Source: Saccharomonospora viridis DSM 43017
GTDB taxonomy: Bacteria > Actinomycetota > Actinomycetes > Mycobacteriales > Pseudonocardiaceae
DNA: 64,000 nucleotides
NCBI RefSeq assembly: GCF_000023865.1
Contig: NC_013159.1
Coordinates: 3,622,001-3,686,000, forward strand
Reading direction: 5' to 3'
The stretch's first letter is position 1. Every line of letters starts with the position of its first letter. The notes under the pieces are model-generated. The model worked only from the letters and a program-made list of their open reading frames with translations. It was not told the origin of the DNA and searched no databases. The position numbers and the translations under genes are program-made. Shown here one piece after another: positions 29,472 through 38,611 of the stretch.

Positions 29472-31045
29472 TACTCCTCCGGAATGTCACGACGGTCGGA
29501 AGGCGAGTTCGGCGTCGCGGTCATATCGGTCGCGACTCTGTCCGAACTGAGAAACGCGCTCATCCACTGTCCCGCTTGTTTCGCGGACTGTTGCGGATCG
29601 ACGGGGACGGCGGGAATGTCCATGGTCACCTCGTTGCTGTTCTCCAGAACCGCCTCTCCCCGACGCGATTTGCGGCGTGGCAGGCTTGGCAAACCCTCCC
29701 CGGGGGGAGCCGAGGAGGCCGCGGAGGCAGGAGAGGCCGAGGTGGCCGACGCCTCCTGCGGTTGGGTCGAGGTGGCCGACGCCTCCTGCGGTTGTTCCCG
29801 CGGGGTCTCGCGGGGCGTGGGCGAAGGGGTGGATTCGGCCGGGGCCGAGGACGTCGGCTCCGACGTCTCGGCCGACTTCGGCGGAGACGACACCGGGTTG
29901 AAGGTCTCGATGGGAGTGCGCGGGCGGGTCAACGCCAACTGCCCGCTCACCGTGGCGTGATCCGGGGGCAGTGGTTCGGTCAATTCGGACGGAACCATCA
30001 CGATGGCGCGCACACCGCCGTACACGGACTCGCCGAGATCGACGCGGAACCCGTAGGTCCGCGCGTAGGTGCCGACGGAGGCCAGACCGGTTTGCGGCAC
30101 TTCACCGAGCAGGAACAGGTCGACGGCCTTCTTCCCCGACGCGATGGCGCGTGCCTGCTCCAACCTCCTGTCGTCCATACCCACGCCACAGTCGTCGATC
30201 TCGATGACCGCGCCGCGCTGCACGTGCCGAAGCGTGACGAGCACGTTGGTGGTCGGCGGCGACGACTGTGCGGCGTTGGCCAGCAGTTCGGCGACGATGT
30301 GGATGAGCGGCTCCACAGCCCGGGCGGACACGGCGATCGCCGGGTCGCCGGAGGCCTCGACGCGCTGATAGGCGGTGATCCGGCCCGCCGCGCCGCGGAC
30401 GACATCGGACAGCGGCAGCGGCTCACTCCATTGCTGACCGGGCCTTTCCCCACACAGCGCGGCGAGGGACTGCGCGTAGCGCGCCTGCTGGGCCGCGGCG
30501 TGGTCCACGCGCATGCTGGTCTCCAGCACGTCGGCGTCGTTGGGGTGCCGGCTGACCATCCGACCGGCTTCCTCCTGCATCCGGTGCGCCGTGGTCTGGA
30601 CCCGTCGCGCCAACGACACGACAGCGGCGTGCACAGCGCTGCGCTGGGCGCTGTAGGTGTTGTTGATCCTGGTGACCAGGTTCTTCATGCGCTCGAACTC
30701 CTCCGCCGCCTCAGGGCGGGACGGAGCGTCCGGCAAAGTGGCCGGCGATTTGCTGTTCAGCGTCTCCAGGTACCACACGAAGGTGCTGTGGACCTCGCGA
30801 AGCGCCGCATGTTCGTTCGCGAGCGCGGCACGGGACTCGTCCGCCACCTTGGCGGCACGCAACGTCAGGACGACGTAGGCGGCCAGCGCGGCCAGGGCGA
30901 GCGCGCCCGGCAACAGCCACAACAGTCCGCCACTGTCACCGACGGCAAGAACAATCGAGGCGACGACCACGTAGACGGCGGCGAGCGCACTACATGACCA
31001 TGCGATGGCCTGCTGTCCACGCGGTGAGGTCGGCGAAGATTCCAT
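29471..31045 (-). CDS. cvnA: Conservon sensor histidine-kinase-like protein (CvnA-type)
   Basis: Membrane sensor of about 524 residues. Two helices (about residues 14-35 and 41-64) are followed by a coiled-coil-like region (about 65-180) and a HATPase domain (about 235-360) with N-box AELLANAAQSS and G1 box DDCGVGMDD. A conventional phospho-acceptor His motif is not obvious, as in other CvnA proteins. The C-terminal tail (about 375-524) is Ser/Thr/Pro/Glu-rich with a 10-residue tandem repeat (QPQEASATST). ATG at 31045 is preferred; GTG at 31051 is in frame. First gene of the operon cvnABCDE. Confidence 0.88.
   Translation of the reverse strand: MESSPTSPRGQQAIAWSCSALAAVYVVVASIVLAVGDSGGLLWLLPGALALAALAAYVVLTLRAAKVADESRAALANEHAALREVHSTFVWYLETLNSKSPATLPDAPSRPEAAEEFERMKNLVTRINNTYSAQRSAVHAAVVSLARRVQTTAHRMQEEAGRMVSRHPNDADVLETSMRVDHAAAQQARYAQSLAALCGERPGQQWSEPLPLSDVVRGAAGRITAYQRVEASGDPAIAVSARAVEPLIHIVAELLANAAQSSPPTTNVLVTLRHVQRGAVIEIDDCGVGMDDRRLEQARAIASGKKAVDLFLLGEVPQTGLASVGTYARTYGFRVDLGESVYGGVRAIVMVPSELTEPLPPDHATVSGQLALTRPRTPIETFNPVSSPPKSAETSEPTSSAPAESTPSPTPRETPREQPQEASATSTQPQEASATSASPASAASSAPPGEGLPSLPRRKSRRGEAVLENSNEVTMDIPAVPVDPQQSAKQAGQWMSAFLSSDRVATDMTATPNSPSDRRDIPEE
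29738..29794. repeat. Tandem 30-bp repeat inside cvnA
   Basis: A 27-base unit beginning CGAGGTGGCCGACGCCTCCT occurs at 29738-29764 and 29768-29794 (30-bp period). It encodes two copies of QPQEASATS in the low-complexity tail of the sensor, a place where copy number can vary. Confidence 0.75.
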
Positions 31046-31331
31046 AATCACCCAGAGCTCGAACGGGCCTGCCAGGAAACGTTCAACACACCGTATTCAG
31101 GGCGCGCTGAGAAGCCGGTCGATTCCAGTGCACCTCCACACGAATCATGAGAGAACCGGCCGAAGAGTGTGGCCTACCCCTATCCCCCGCTTAGCGTAGT
31201 GGATCTTCATACGCTTCGTACAGGCCCATAGCCGTCCAGTCGTGTGTCGATCACTCCCGGACCCGGAAGGACATTGAGAATGGACTGGAACCGCCCGTAC
31301 GCGCCGCAGAAAGGGAACGGGAGGGACTCAC

Positions 31332-32036
31332 GTGGAAGTCCGGCTCGACGAACCGTGGCCGACGACCGTGGCGGAAGCCGTGGCCCTACAGGAACGGTTG
31401 CGGCACCGGGTGAGCGCGGTCGACTCCCGGCCGGGGCCGGTGCGCACGGTCGCGGGTGTGGACGTGGCCTACGACCGGGACTCGTCCCGAATCGCCGCGG
31501 CGGTGGTCGTGCTCGACTACACCACTTTGGAGGTGGTGCAAACCTCCACCGCACTGTCCACAGCGACATTTCCGTACGAACCGGGCCTATTCGCCTTCCG
31601 GGAATTGCCCGCGGTGGTCGAGGCCTTGCGCGGACTGAGCGTCGATCCGGACTTATTGGTATGCGACGGACACGGATTGGCGCATCCACGGCGGTTCGGT
31701 TTGGCCTGCCACCTCGGCGTGCTCACGGGCATACCGACGTTCGGGGTGGCGAAGACGGTATTCATCGGCGAATTCGCGCCTCCGGCGACCCGCCGGGGTT
31801 CGTGGTCACCGCTGATTGTGGACACCGACGTCGTCGGGGCGGCCCTGCGCACTCGCAGCGGCGTGAAACCGGTCTTCGTGTCGGTCGGTCATCGGATCAG
31901 TCTCGATACCGCGCGTGAGCACACTTTGACTTTGTGTACGCAGTATCGGCTTCCCGAAACGACCCGCCAGGCCGATCGACTCTCCCGCACGACCCTGATC
32001 GAGCACACCGGCCCTGACGGCTCCGGCGCTACATGA
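31332..32036 (+). CDS. nfi: Endonuclease V (deoxyinosine 3' endonuclease)
   Basis: DNA-repair nuclease of 234 residues that cuts near deoxyinosine. Catalytic and family motifs: AGVDVAYD (Asp44), YEPGLFAFRELP (Glu91) and CDGHGLAHPRRFGLACHLG (Asp112), then GVAKTVFIGEF and GVKPVFVSVGHRISL near the C-terminus. GTG start with GGGAGGGACT upstream. Divergent from the conservon across about 290 bases. The C-terminus (TRQADRLSR) is normal for the family. No link to secondary metabolism. Confidence 0.93.
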   Translation: MEVRLDEPWPTTVAEAVALQERLRHRVSAVDSRPGPVRTVAGVDVAYDRDSSRIAAAVVVLDYTTLEVVQTSTALSTATFPYEPGLFAFRELPAVVEALRGLSVDPDLLVCDGHGLAHPRRFGLACHLGVLTGIPTFGVAKTVFIGEFAPPATRRGSWSPLIVDTDVVGAALRTRSGVKPVFVSVGHRISLDTAREHTLTLCTQYRLPETTRQADRLSRTTLIEHTGPDGSGAT

Positions 32037-32287
32037 GTGGACACCACATGGGTGACCGCTGAACGCCCCGGAAGCCTCGGTTCCCCGAGCTCGGTGCCGG
32101 CGGCCCCGGAGACGTCACCCACGGCACCGCCTCGTCCACCCTCCCGCCTGTTCGCCCTCCTCGTTCCCCCACTCCCACGCACGCCTTCCCGCGGAGCCGG
32201 GGCCGAGATTGAACGCCACCCGCTCGGGTAGCCGAGTCGGGACCCGGCCCACGTGCGCATCGGGCGCGCAATGGCAAGGAGGCACAC

Positions 32288-34078
32288 ATGACCGAAACGG
32301 TCGGCGACTACGTACTCAGGCGACTGCGCGACTGGGGTGTCGAGCTGGTGTTCGGCTATCCCGGCGACGGCATCAACGGTCTCATCTCCGCGTTCGGCGA
32401 AGCAGACAATCAACCCAAATTCGTGCAATCCCGACACGAGGAGATGTCGGCTTTCCAAGCTGTGGGGTACGCCAAATTCAGTGGTGCGGTGGGTGTGTGC
32501 ATGGCCACCTCCGGCCCCGGGGCCATCCACCTGCTCAACGGCCTGTACGACGCCAAACTCGACCACGTCCCCGTCGTCGCCATCGTCGGGCAGACCGCAC
32601 GCAGCGCGATGGGCGGCAGCTACCAGCAGGAGATCGATCTCCAAGCGCTGCTGAAGGACGTCGCCTCCGAGTACCTCGTGGAGGTCAACGTCGCACAACA
32701 GCTTCCCAACGCCCTCGACCGCGCCTTCCGCACCGCGCAGTCACGCCGGGTCCCGACGGCACTGATCATCCCGGCCGACCTGCAGGAACAGGAGTACGTC
32801 CCGCCGCAGCACGCATTCAAGCAGGTGCCGTCCAGTCCGCCGAGCACACCGAGGACGGTGCCACTCCCGCCGGAGGACGAGATCGCCCGGGCCGCGGAAC
32901 TGATCAACGCGGGGAACCGGGTGGCGATCCTCGCCGGACAGGGCGCCCGCAACGCCACCGAGGAGCTGATGCGCGTAGCCGACATCACCGGCGCCGGGGT
33001 GGCGAAGGCACTGCTGGGCAAGGACGTGCTCTCCGACGAACTCCCCTACGTCACCGGCGCGATCGGACTGCTCGGCACCCGACCCAGCTACGAACTCATG
33101 CGCGACTGCGACACGCTGCTGATCGTCGGCTCCAACCTGCCGTACTCGCAGTTCTTCCCCGATTTCGGTCAGGCCCGCGCCGTGCAGATCGACATCGACG
33201 GCAGCGCGATCGGGATGCGCTATCCGACCGAGGTGAACCTCGTCGGCGAGGCCAAGGCCACGTTGCGTTCGCTGCTGCCGCTGCTGGAACGCAAGACCGA
33301 CACCTCATGGCGTGAGACGGTGGAACGCAACGTCGCCGACTGGTGGGCCACCCTGCGGGACCAGGCCATGCTCGACGCCGATCCGGTCAACCCCATGCGA
33401 GTGGTGCACGAACTGTCCGAACGCATCCCCGAGGACGCGCTCGTCACCGCCGACTCGGGATCGTCGACGAACTGGTACGCCCGGAACCTGAGGATGCGCG
33501 GACGCATGCGGGGCTCGCTGTCGGGCACACTCGCCACGATGGGCGCCGGGGTGCCGTACGCGATCGGCGCGAAGTTCGCCTATCCCGACCGACCGGCCGT
33601 GGCCCTCGTCGGTGACGGTGCCATGCAGATGAACGGCCTGACCGAACTCGCCACCATCGCCCGGTACTGGCGACAGTGGCAGGACCCCCGGCTCGTGGTG
33701 TGCGTGTTCAACAACCACGACCTCAACCAGGTCACGTGGGAGTTGCGCGCCATGGGTGGGGCACCGAAATTCGAGGAGTCACAGAGCCTGCCCGAGGTGC
33801 CCTACGCCGAATTCGCCAGGCTGGTCGGCCTCGACGGCATGACCGTGGACGACCCGACCGACCTGGGTCGGGCCTGGGACGCGGCGTTGACCGCCGACCG
33901 GCCGACCGTGCTCGACGTGCACTGCGACCCCGAACTGCCACCGATTCCGCCGCACGCCACGTTCGACCAGGTCAAGTCCATGACCGAAGCGCTGTTGAAA
34001 GGCGACCCGAACGCCTGGCACGTGCTGACACAGGGCGTCAAGACGAAGGCACAGGAGGTACTGCCGAGCGCGCGGTGA
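32288..34078 (+). CDS. Thiamine-diphosphate enzyme of the pyruvate oxidase/dehydrogenase (quinone) type
   Basis: ThDP enzyme of 596 residues. It has an N-terminal Pyr domain with SRHEEMSAFQAVG (catalytic Glu about 53), a central Rossmann domain (AILAGQGARNATEEL, LIVGSNLPYS) and a C-terminal PP domain with GDGAMQMNGLTELATIARY...NNHDLN (about 442-480). It is closest to the 'thiamine pyrophosphate-requiring protein' group related to PoxB and acetolactate synthases. GAAQ-type AHAS regulatory features and a small subunit gene are missing, so amino-acid synthesis is unlikely. Oxidative decarboxylation of pyruvate is the best guess. AAGGAGG lies 7 bases before the ATG. Ends at a terminator shared with gltA. 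Confidence 0.8.
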   Translation: MTETVGDYVLRRLRDWGVELVFGYPGDGINGLISAFGEADNQPKFVQSRHEEMSAFQAVGYAKFSGAVGVCMATSGPGAIHLLNGLYDAKLDHVPVVAIVGQTARSAMGGSYQQEIDLQALLKDVASEYLVEVNVAQQLPNALDRAFRTAQSRRVPTALIIPADLQEQEYVPPQHAFKQVPSSPPSTPRTVPLPPEDEIARAAELINAGNRVAILAGQGARNATEELMRVADITGAGVAKALLGKDVLSDELPYVTGAIGLLGTRPSYELMRDCDTLLIVGSNLPYSQFFPDFGQARAVQIDIDGSAIGMRYPTEVNLVGEAKATLRSLLPLLERKTDTSWRETVERNVADWWATLRDQAMLDADPVNPMRVVHELSERIPEDALVTADSGSSTNWYARNLRMRGRMRGSLSGTLATMGAGVPYAIGAKFAYPDRPAVALVGDGAMQMNGLTELATIARYWRQWQDPRLVVCVFNNHDLNQVTWELRAMGGAPKFEESQSLPEVPYAEFARLVGLDGMTVDDPTDLGRAWDAALTADRPTVLDVHCDPELPPIPPHATFDQVKSMTEALLKGDPNAWHVLTQGVKTKAQEVLPSAR

Positions 34079-34193
34079 CGCCACGGGCGGATCGCGAACC
34101 CATCCGATCGTCGACCCAGCGCCCTCGCGAACATCAATACTCTGTGTTACAATCGATTACGATGAGCTACGATGCGGTAGGGCGAGACAGGAG

Positions 34194-34227
34194 AAGGCCA
34201 CCTTCCGTCAACGTGGAAGGTGGCCTT
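34194..34227. terminator. Bidirectional terminator between the ThDP gene and gltA
   Basis: AAGGCCACCTTCC (34194-34206) pairs perfectly with GGAAGGTGGCCTT (34215-34227) around an 8-base loop. It lies between two convergent genes and so serves both. Confidence 0.85.
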
Positions 34228-34261
34228 CGTCCAGCGTCGTCGACGCCGCGCGGTAAGCGAC

Positions 34262-35575
34262 TCAGCGCTCCGACAGCGGCTTGTAGTCGCGCTGCTTCTC
34301 ACCGGTGTAGATCTGGCGAGGACGGCCGATCTTGGTGGCCGGGTCCGACATCATCTCCCGCCAGTGCGCGATCCAACCGGGCAGGCGTCCCAGAGCGAAC
34401 AGCACGGTGAAGAACCGCGTCGGGAAGCCCATGGCCCGGTAGATCAGACCGGTGTAGAAGTCGACGTTCGGGTAGAGCTTGCGCTCGATGAAGTAGTCAT
34501 CGGACAGCGCGCGCTCCTCCAGCCGCTTGGCGATGTCGAGCAGCTCGTCACCACCGCCGGTCTTGGACAGGACCTCGTCCGCCGTCTGCTTGATGATCTT
34601 CGCGCGCGGGTCGTAGTTCTTGTAGACCCGGTGCCCGAAGCCCATCAGGCGAACGCCGTCCTCCTTGTTCTTGACCCGGCTGACGAACTTGTCGACGTCA
34701 CCGCCGTCGGCCTTGATGCGCTCCAGCATCTCCAGCACGGCACTGTTCGCACCACCGTGCAGCGGGCCGAACAGGGCCATGATGCCCGCCGAAATGCTGG
34801 CGAACAGGTTCGCCTCCGACGAACCCACCAGCCGCACTGTGGACGTGGAGCAGTTCTGCTCGTGATCGGCGTGCAGGAGGAACAGCAGGTCGAGCGCCTT
34901 GACCATCGTCGGGTCGAGCTCGTACGGCTCGGCAGGCAGTCCGAAGGTCATCCGGAGGAAGTTCTCGACCAGGCCCAGCGAGTTGTCCGGGTAGAGGAAA
35001 GGCTGGCCGATCGACTTCTTGTAGGCGTAGGCCGCGATCGTCGGCACCTTCGCCATCAGCCGGATGGTGGACAACTCCACGCTCTCGGTGTCGAACGGGT
35101 TGAGCGAGTCCTGGTAGAAGGTCGACAACGCCGACACCGCGCTGGACAGCACCGGCATCGGGTGCGCGTCCCGCGGGAAGCCGTCGAAGAACCTCTTCAG
35201 GTCCTCGTGCAGCAGCGTGTGCCTGTTGATCCGGTTGGCGAACTCCTCCAGTTGCTGCTTCGTGGGCAGCTCACCGTAGATCAGCAGGTACGACACCTCG
35301 ATGAACGTCGAGTGCTGCGCGAGCTGTTCGATCGGGTAACCGCGGTAGCGCAGGACTCCCTGTTCACCGTCGATGTACGTGATCGACGAAGCCGTGGCGC
35401 CGGTGTTGACGAAACCCGGGTCGTACGTGATGTAACCGGTTTGGGCGAGCAGTTTCCCAAGCTCGATACCGGGTGCGCCCTCCACGGCGCGAACAACGTT
35501 CAACTCGTGCTCGCCACTCGGCAGGCGGAGTTGTATCTTCTCGCCCCCGGTCTGCGCCGCAGTCGCGTCGGACAT
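34262..35575 (-). CDS. gltA: Citrate synthase (main, GltA type)
   Basis: Condenses acetyl-CoA and oxaloacetate. 437 residues from the ATG at 35575 (GAGAGG upstream; two earlier Met codons are less likely). Hexameric type II layout: GVLRYRGYPIEQLAQHS near residue 75, catalytic His in DHEQNCSTSTVR, FGPLHGGANSAVLEM, GFGHRVYKNYDPRA and the Asp region NVDFYTGLIYRAMGFP. Monocistronic, with a terminator 35 bases past the stop. A second, shorter citrate synthase lies at 56531. Confidence 0.97.
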   Translation of the reverse strand: MSDATAAQTGGEKIQLRLPSGEHELNVVRAVEGAPGIELGKLLAQTGYITYDPGFVNTGATASSITYIDGEQGVLRYRGYPIEQLAQHSTFIEVSYLLIYGELPTKQQLEEFANRINRHTLLHEDLKRFFDGFPRDAHPMPVLSSAVSALSTFYQDSLNPFDTESVELSTIRLMAKVPTIAAYAYKKSIGQPFLYPDNSLGLVENFLRMTFGLPAEPYELDPTMVKALDLLFLLHADHEQNCSTSTVRLVGSSEANLFASISAGIMALFGPLHGGANSAVLEMLERIKADGGDVDKFVSRVKNKEDGVRLMGFGHRVYKNYDPRAKIIKQTADEVLSKTGGGDELLDIAKRLEERALSDDYFIERKLYPNVDFYTGLIYRAMGFPTRFFTVLFALGRLPGWIAHWREMMSDPATKIGRPRQIYTGEKQRDYKPLSER

Positions 35576-35741
35576 GCACATGCCTCTCACGGTCACACGG
35601 GCCGGCTGTGACCGCAGATCATGCGGGTCACATTACTTCGCACACCGCCCCGCTGGGGTATGAACTCTCTTTAACGCTAGTCCAGAAGAGGCCGGTTACG
35701 CAGCCGTGGCGTTACCCACAGCCGACCGGGTGCGACTAGGT

Positions 35742-36671
35742 TCACACCCTTTTGCGAAGCTCTTCCGCCGTCGGGGGCTCCGCTCCGCTACGCGACACGG
35801 TGACGGCCGCGGCCTCCGCCGCGAACTCCAACATGTCGCGACAATCGCCCGCAGACAGCACTGATACGTCTTTGACCCGGTTACACACCAGCCACGCGAG
35901 GACGGCGCCTTGCACGGTGTCGCCGGCACCGACCGTGTCCACGACCTTCGTCGGTGCAGTGGGGACTGTCACATCGACGCCCGCAGACGTGATCAACGAC
36001 ATGCCCTCGGCGCCTTTGGTCAAGACCACACCTTGAGGTCCCTCGTCGAGCCACGATTGCGCGGCTGCCATGATGTCGTCCGGATCGGTGGCGCCGGTGA
36101 GCCACCGAGCGTCCTCCACCGAGAGTTTCACAAGATGCACGGACGGCAACCAGGAGGCGAACCGGGCTCGGTAGTCGTCCGGATCGGCGATCATGTCGGC
36201 TCGGATGTTGGGGTCGAGCGCGGTCAGCACGCCCCGCTGACTCTCGCGACGCAGCATGGCCTCGTACACCTGTGCGCAGGGTTGCAGCGCCATACCGAGC
36301 GTGCCCACCGACAGCACCTCGGTGCTGTCGGGCAACGGCCCCGGGTCGGTGACCAGTCGATCAGCGGTGCCCTCGGCGTAGAAGCTGTAGTGGGCGTTGG
36401 AGTCCTCGTCCAACGTCACCACAGCGAGCATGGTCGGCTCTGGTCCACGTTGCACCAACGACGTGTCCACTCCAGACTCCTCCAGCCGACGGAGCAGGGC
36501 GTCGCCGAAAGCGTCGGTCGACACCCGGGAGAAGAACGCCGTCGGCATCCCGAGCCGGGCGGCCGCGAGAGCGACGTTGTACGGGCCACCGCCCAGACGA
36601 GGAGCCAACAGAGTCCCGCCCGCACCTGCGGGGACGAGATCGACAAGTGCTTCACCACCGGACACAATCAC
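35742..36671 (-). CDS. PfkB-family carbohydrate kinase (fructokinase-like)
   Basis: Ribokinase/fructokinase-type sugar kinase of about 309 residues. GGEALVDLVPAG opens the fold, RLGGGPYNVALAAARLGMPTAFFSRVSTDAFGD (about 24-57) is the substrate-side signature, and DTVGAGDTVQGAVLAWL (about 252-268) holds the catalytic Asp in GAGD. The start is uncertain: GTG at 36671 or 36665 fits the family, while GTG at 36719 would overlap the end of the TetR gene. No clear ribosome-binding site favours one. Located downstream of the TetR gene on the same strand. The sugar is unknown. Confidence 0.85.
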   Translation of the reverse strand: MIVSGGEALVDLVPAGAGGTLLAPRLGGGPYNVALAAARLGMPTAFFSRVSTDAFGDALLRRLEESGVDTSLVQRGPEPTMLAVVTLDEDSNAHYSFYAEGTADRLVTDPGPLPDSTEVLSVGTLGMALQPCAQVYEAMLRRESQRGVLTALDPNIRADMIADPDDYRARFASWLPSVHLVKLSVEDARWLTGATDPDDIMAAAQSWLDEGPQGVVLTKGAEGMSLITSAGVDVTVPTAPTKVVDTVGAGDTVQGAVLAWLVCNRVKDVSVLSAGDCRDMLEFAAEAAAVTVSRSGAEPPTAEELRKRV

Positions 36672-36705
36672 GGCTGCCGATGTTAAGCCGTGAGCACCCG
36701 ACCGG

Positions 36706-37302
36706 TCAGCCGGGAGCACCCCACCGCAAACCGCCCAACAGCAGCTCCGCTAAAGCGTCGAACGCCTCGGCGTCGGTGGTGCGCGCCCGCGCCCCCACGA
36801 TCCCGGCCTGGATCGACTCGACGAGGATGCCGGCCATCTCGGCGATCGCGTCGGCGTAGTCGTTCCGAAAGACCCCTTGTTCGACACCGTCGGCGATGAA
36901 CTGGCGGATCCGGCGAGCCGCCGCCTCGGAGTTGAACGCGTAGACGGCCCGGGTGGGCTCGAACGCGGCGACATCGGCCATGAACGCCGCCGAGGCCCGC
37001 TCCAGTTCGGCGGAAACCCCCGACAGATAGGTGCGCACGGCCTCCGCGGCGTCGTCGATACCCGCGACCCTGGCCTCGATGCGCTCCGCCGCGCCCTTGA
37101 AGAAATGCGCGACCACCTTCACCGAGAGCTGCTCCTTGCTCGGCGCCAACGCGTACAGCGTGGTCTTGGAGCAACGCAGTTTCGCCGCCAGGTCGTCGAG
37201 GGTGAAGGCCAAAAAACCCTCGGCGAGGAACAACTCCTCCAGCTCGGCGAGCAACGCGCGCTGTCGTCGAGTGCGAGGGCCGGTCGAACGCATGGTCGTC
37301 AT
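36706..37302 (-). CDS. TetR-family regulator, divergent from acyl-CoA dehydrogenase
   Basis: Protein of 198 residues. [28 protein letters not shown] and [17 protein letters not shown] (about residues 18-60). The C-terminal ligand domain is all-helical ([33 protein letters not shown]). ATG at 37302 ([14 protein letters not shown]); longer frames run backwards into the divergent gene and are spurious. A GTACT-x4-AGTAC palindrome lies directly at its start, so autoregulation and control of the dehydrogenase are likely. TetR proteins beside acyl-CoA dehydrogenases usually sense acyl-CoA. Confidence 0.88.
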   Translation of the reverse strand: MTTMRSTGPRTRRQRALLAELEELFLAEGFLAFTLDDLAAKLRCSKTTLYALAPSKEQLSVKVVAHFFKGAAERIEARVAGIDDAAEAVRTYLSGVSAELERASAAFMADVAAFEPTRAVYAFNSEAAARRIRQFIADGVEQGVFRNDYADAIAEMAGILVESIQAGIVGARARTTDAEAFDALAELLLGGLRWGAPG

Positions 37303-37303
37303 C

Positions 37304-37349
37304 GTACTTTGTAGTACTCTGAGGCGAACTTCAGTACTATTCGCAGTAC
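37304..37349. promoter_or_regulatory. Candidate TetR operator in the divergent intergenic region
   Basis: GTACTTTGTAGTAC (37304-37317) is a perfect 5-4-5 palindrome. AGTAC recurs at 37333-37337 and 37345-37349. The 64 bases between the divergent start codons contain little else besides the CGGAGG ribosome-binding site for the dehydrogenase. Confidence 0.5.
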
Positions 37350-37366
37350 ACCTTTCGGAGGCAGTG

Positions 37367-38527
37367 ATGCCCACGAGGCCCACCGTGCAACGCCTGCTCC
37401 CCGACACCGAATCCGAGGACCTGCTGGCCCTCGCCCGCGAGATCGCCCGCGAGGAACTGGCCCCCCTGGCCGCCGAGTACGAGGAGAAGGAGATCTTCCC
37501 CCGCGAGCAGTTCCGCATCCTGGGCTCCGCGGGGCTGTTGGGACTGCCCTACCCGGAACGCTGGGGTGGCGGCGACGTGCCCTACGAGGTGTACCTCCAG
37601 GTCCTGGAGGAGATCGCCGCGGCGTGGATGTCGGTCGGGGTCGGTCTGTCGGTGCACACGATGTCGTGCTACGCGCTGGCCCACTACGGCAGCGACGAAC
37701 AACGCGACCGTTGGCTTCCCGCCATGCTGGGCGGCGACCTCCTCGGTGCGTACGCGCTGTCGGAACCGCACGCCGGGTCGGACGCCGCCGCGCTGTCCAC
37801 CCGGGCCCGACGGGACGGCGACGCCTACGTGGTCAACGGGGTCAAGGCGTGGACCACCCACGGCGGACAGGCCGACTACTACACGACGATGGTGCGCACG
37901 TCGGACGACGGGGGCAAAGGCATCAGCTGCCTGCTCGTGGACGCGGACACACCGGGCATGTCGGCCGCACCGCCCGAGCGGAAGATGGGGCTCACCGGGT
38001 CCACCACAGCGCAGATGATCTTCGAGGACGCCCGTGTGGACGCCGATCGACTCATCGGCGCCGAGGGCGAGGGATTGAGGATCGCACTGTCGTCGCTGGC
38101 GTCCGGACGCCTCGGGATCGCCGCGTGTTCGGTGGGTCTGGCGCAGGCGGCGCTCGACGAGGCCGTCGCCTACGCGAAGCAGCGCACCCAGTTCGGCAAG
38201 CCGATCATCGACTTCCAAGGACTGGAGTTCCTGCTCGCGGACATGGCCGCCGCCGTGGAATCGGCGCGCGCGACCTATCTCGACGCCGCCCGCCGTAGGG
38301 ACCGGGGGCTGCCCTTCCAGAAGCAGTCGTCGATAGCCAAGCTGGTCGCCACCGACGCCGCCATGAAGGTGACCACGGACGCCGTGCAGGTGTTCGGCGG
38401 CGCCGGGTACACCCGCGACTTCCCGGTCGAGCGGTACATGCGCGAGGCGAAGGTGCCGCAGATCTTCGAGGGCACCAACCAGATCCAGCGCCTGGTCATC
38501 GCGCGGGAACTGCGTAAGGCCTACTGA
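37367..38527 (+). CDS. Acyl-CoA dehydrogenase
   Basis: FAD-dependent short/medium-chain-type acyl-CoA dehydrogenase of 386 residues: [19 protein letters not shown] (about residues 125-143), [18 protein letters not shown] (FAD-binding region, about 154-171), [44 protein letters not shown] and the catalytic Glu in [12 protein letters not shown] near 370. ATG at 37367 after CGGAGGCAGTG. Divergent from, and probably controlled by, the TetR regulator. The CoA substrate, perhaps a branched or short-chain acyl group, cannot be named from sequence. Confidence 0.93.
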   Translation: MPTRPTVQRLLPDTESEDLLALAREIAREELAPLAAEYEEKEIFPREQFRILGSAGLLGLPYPERWGGGDVPYEVYLQVLEEIAAAWMSVGVGLSVHTMSCYALAHYGSDEQRDRWLPAMLGGDLLGAYALSEPHAGSDAAALSTRARRDGDAYVVNGVKAWTTHGGQADYYTTMVRTSDDGGKGISCLLVDADTPGMSAAPPERKMGLTGSTTAQMIFEDARVDADRLIGAEGEGLRIALSSLASGRLGIAACSVGLAQAALDEAVAYAKQRTQFGKPIIDFQGLEFLLADMAAAVESARATYLDAARRRDRGLPFQKQSSIAKLVATDAAMKVTTDAVQVFGGAGYTRDFPVERYMREAKVPQIFEGTNQIQRLVIARELRKAY

Positions 38528-38611
38528 AGCCCCACGGACACCCGCGACCCCCGGGTGCGCGGCGCCGCCGCGTCGAAGCATCACGACACGGCGGCGCTGT
38601 GCGCGGAGGAA

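Noticed and set aside
34220-35611. 463-codon plus-strand frame opposite gltA
   Set aside because: Antisense shadow of a clear citrate synthase.
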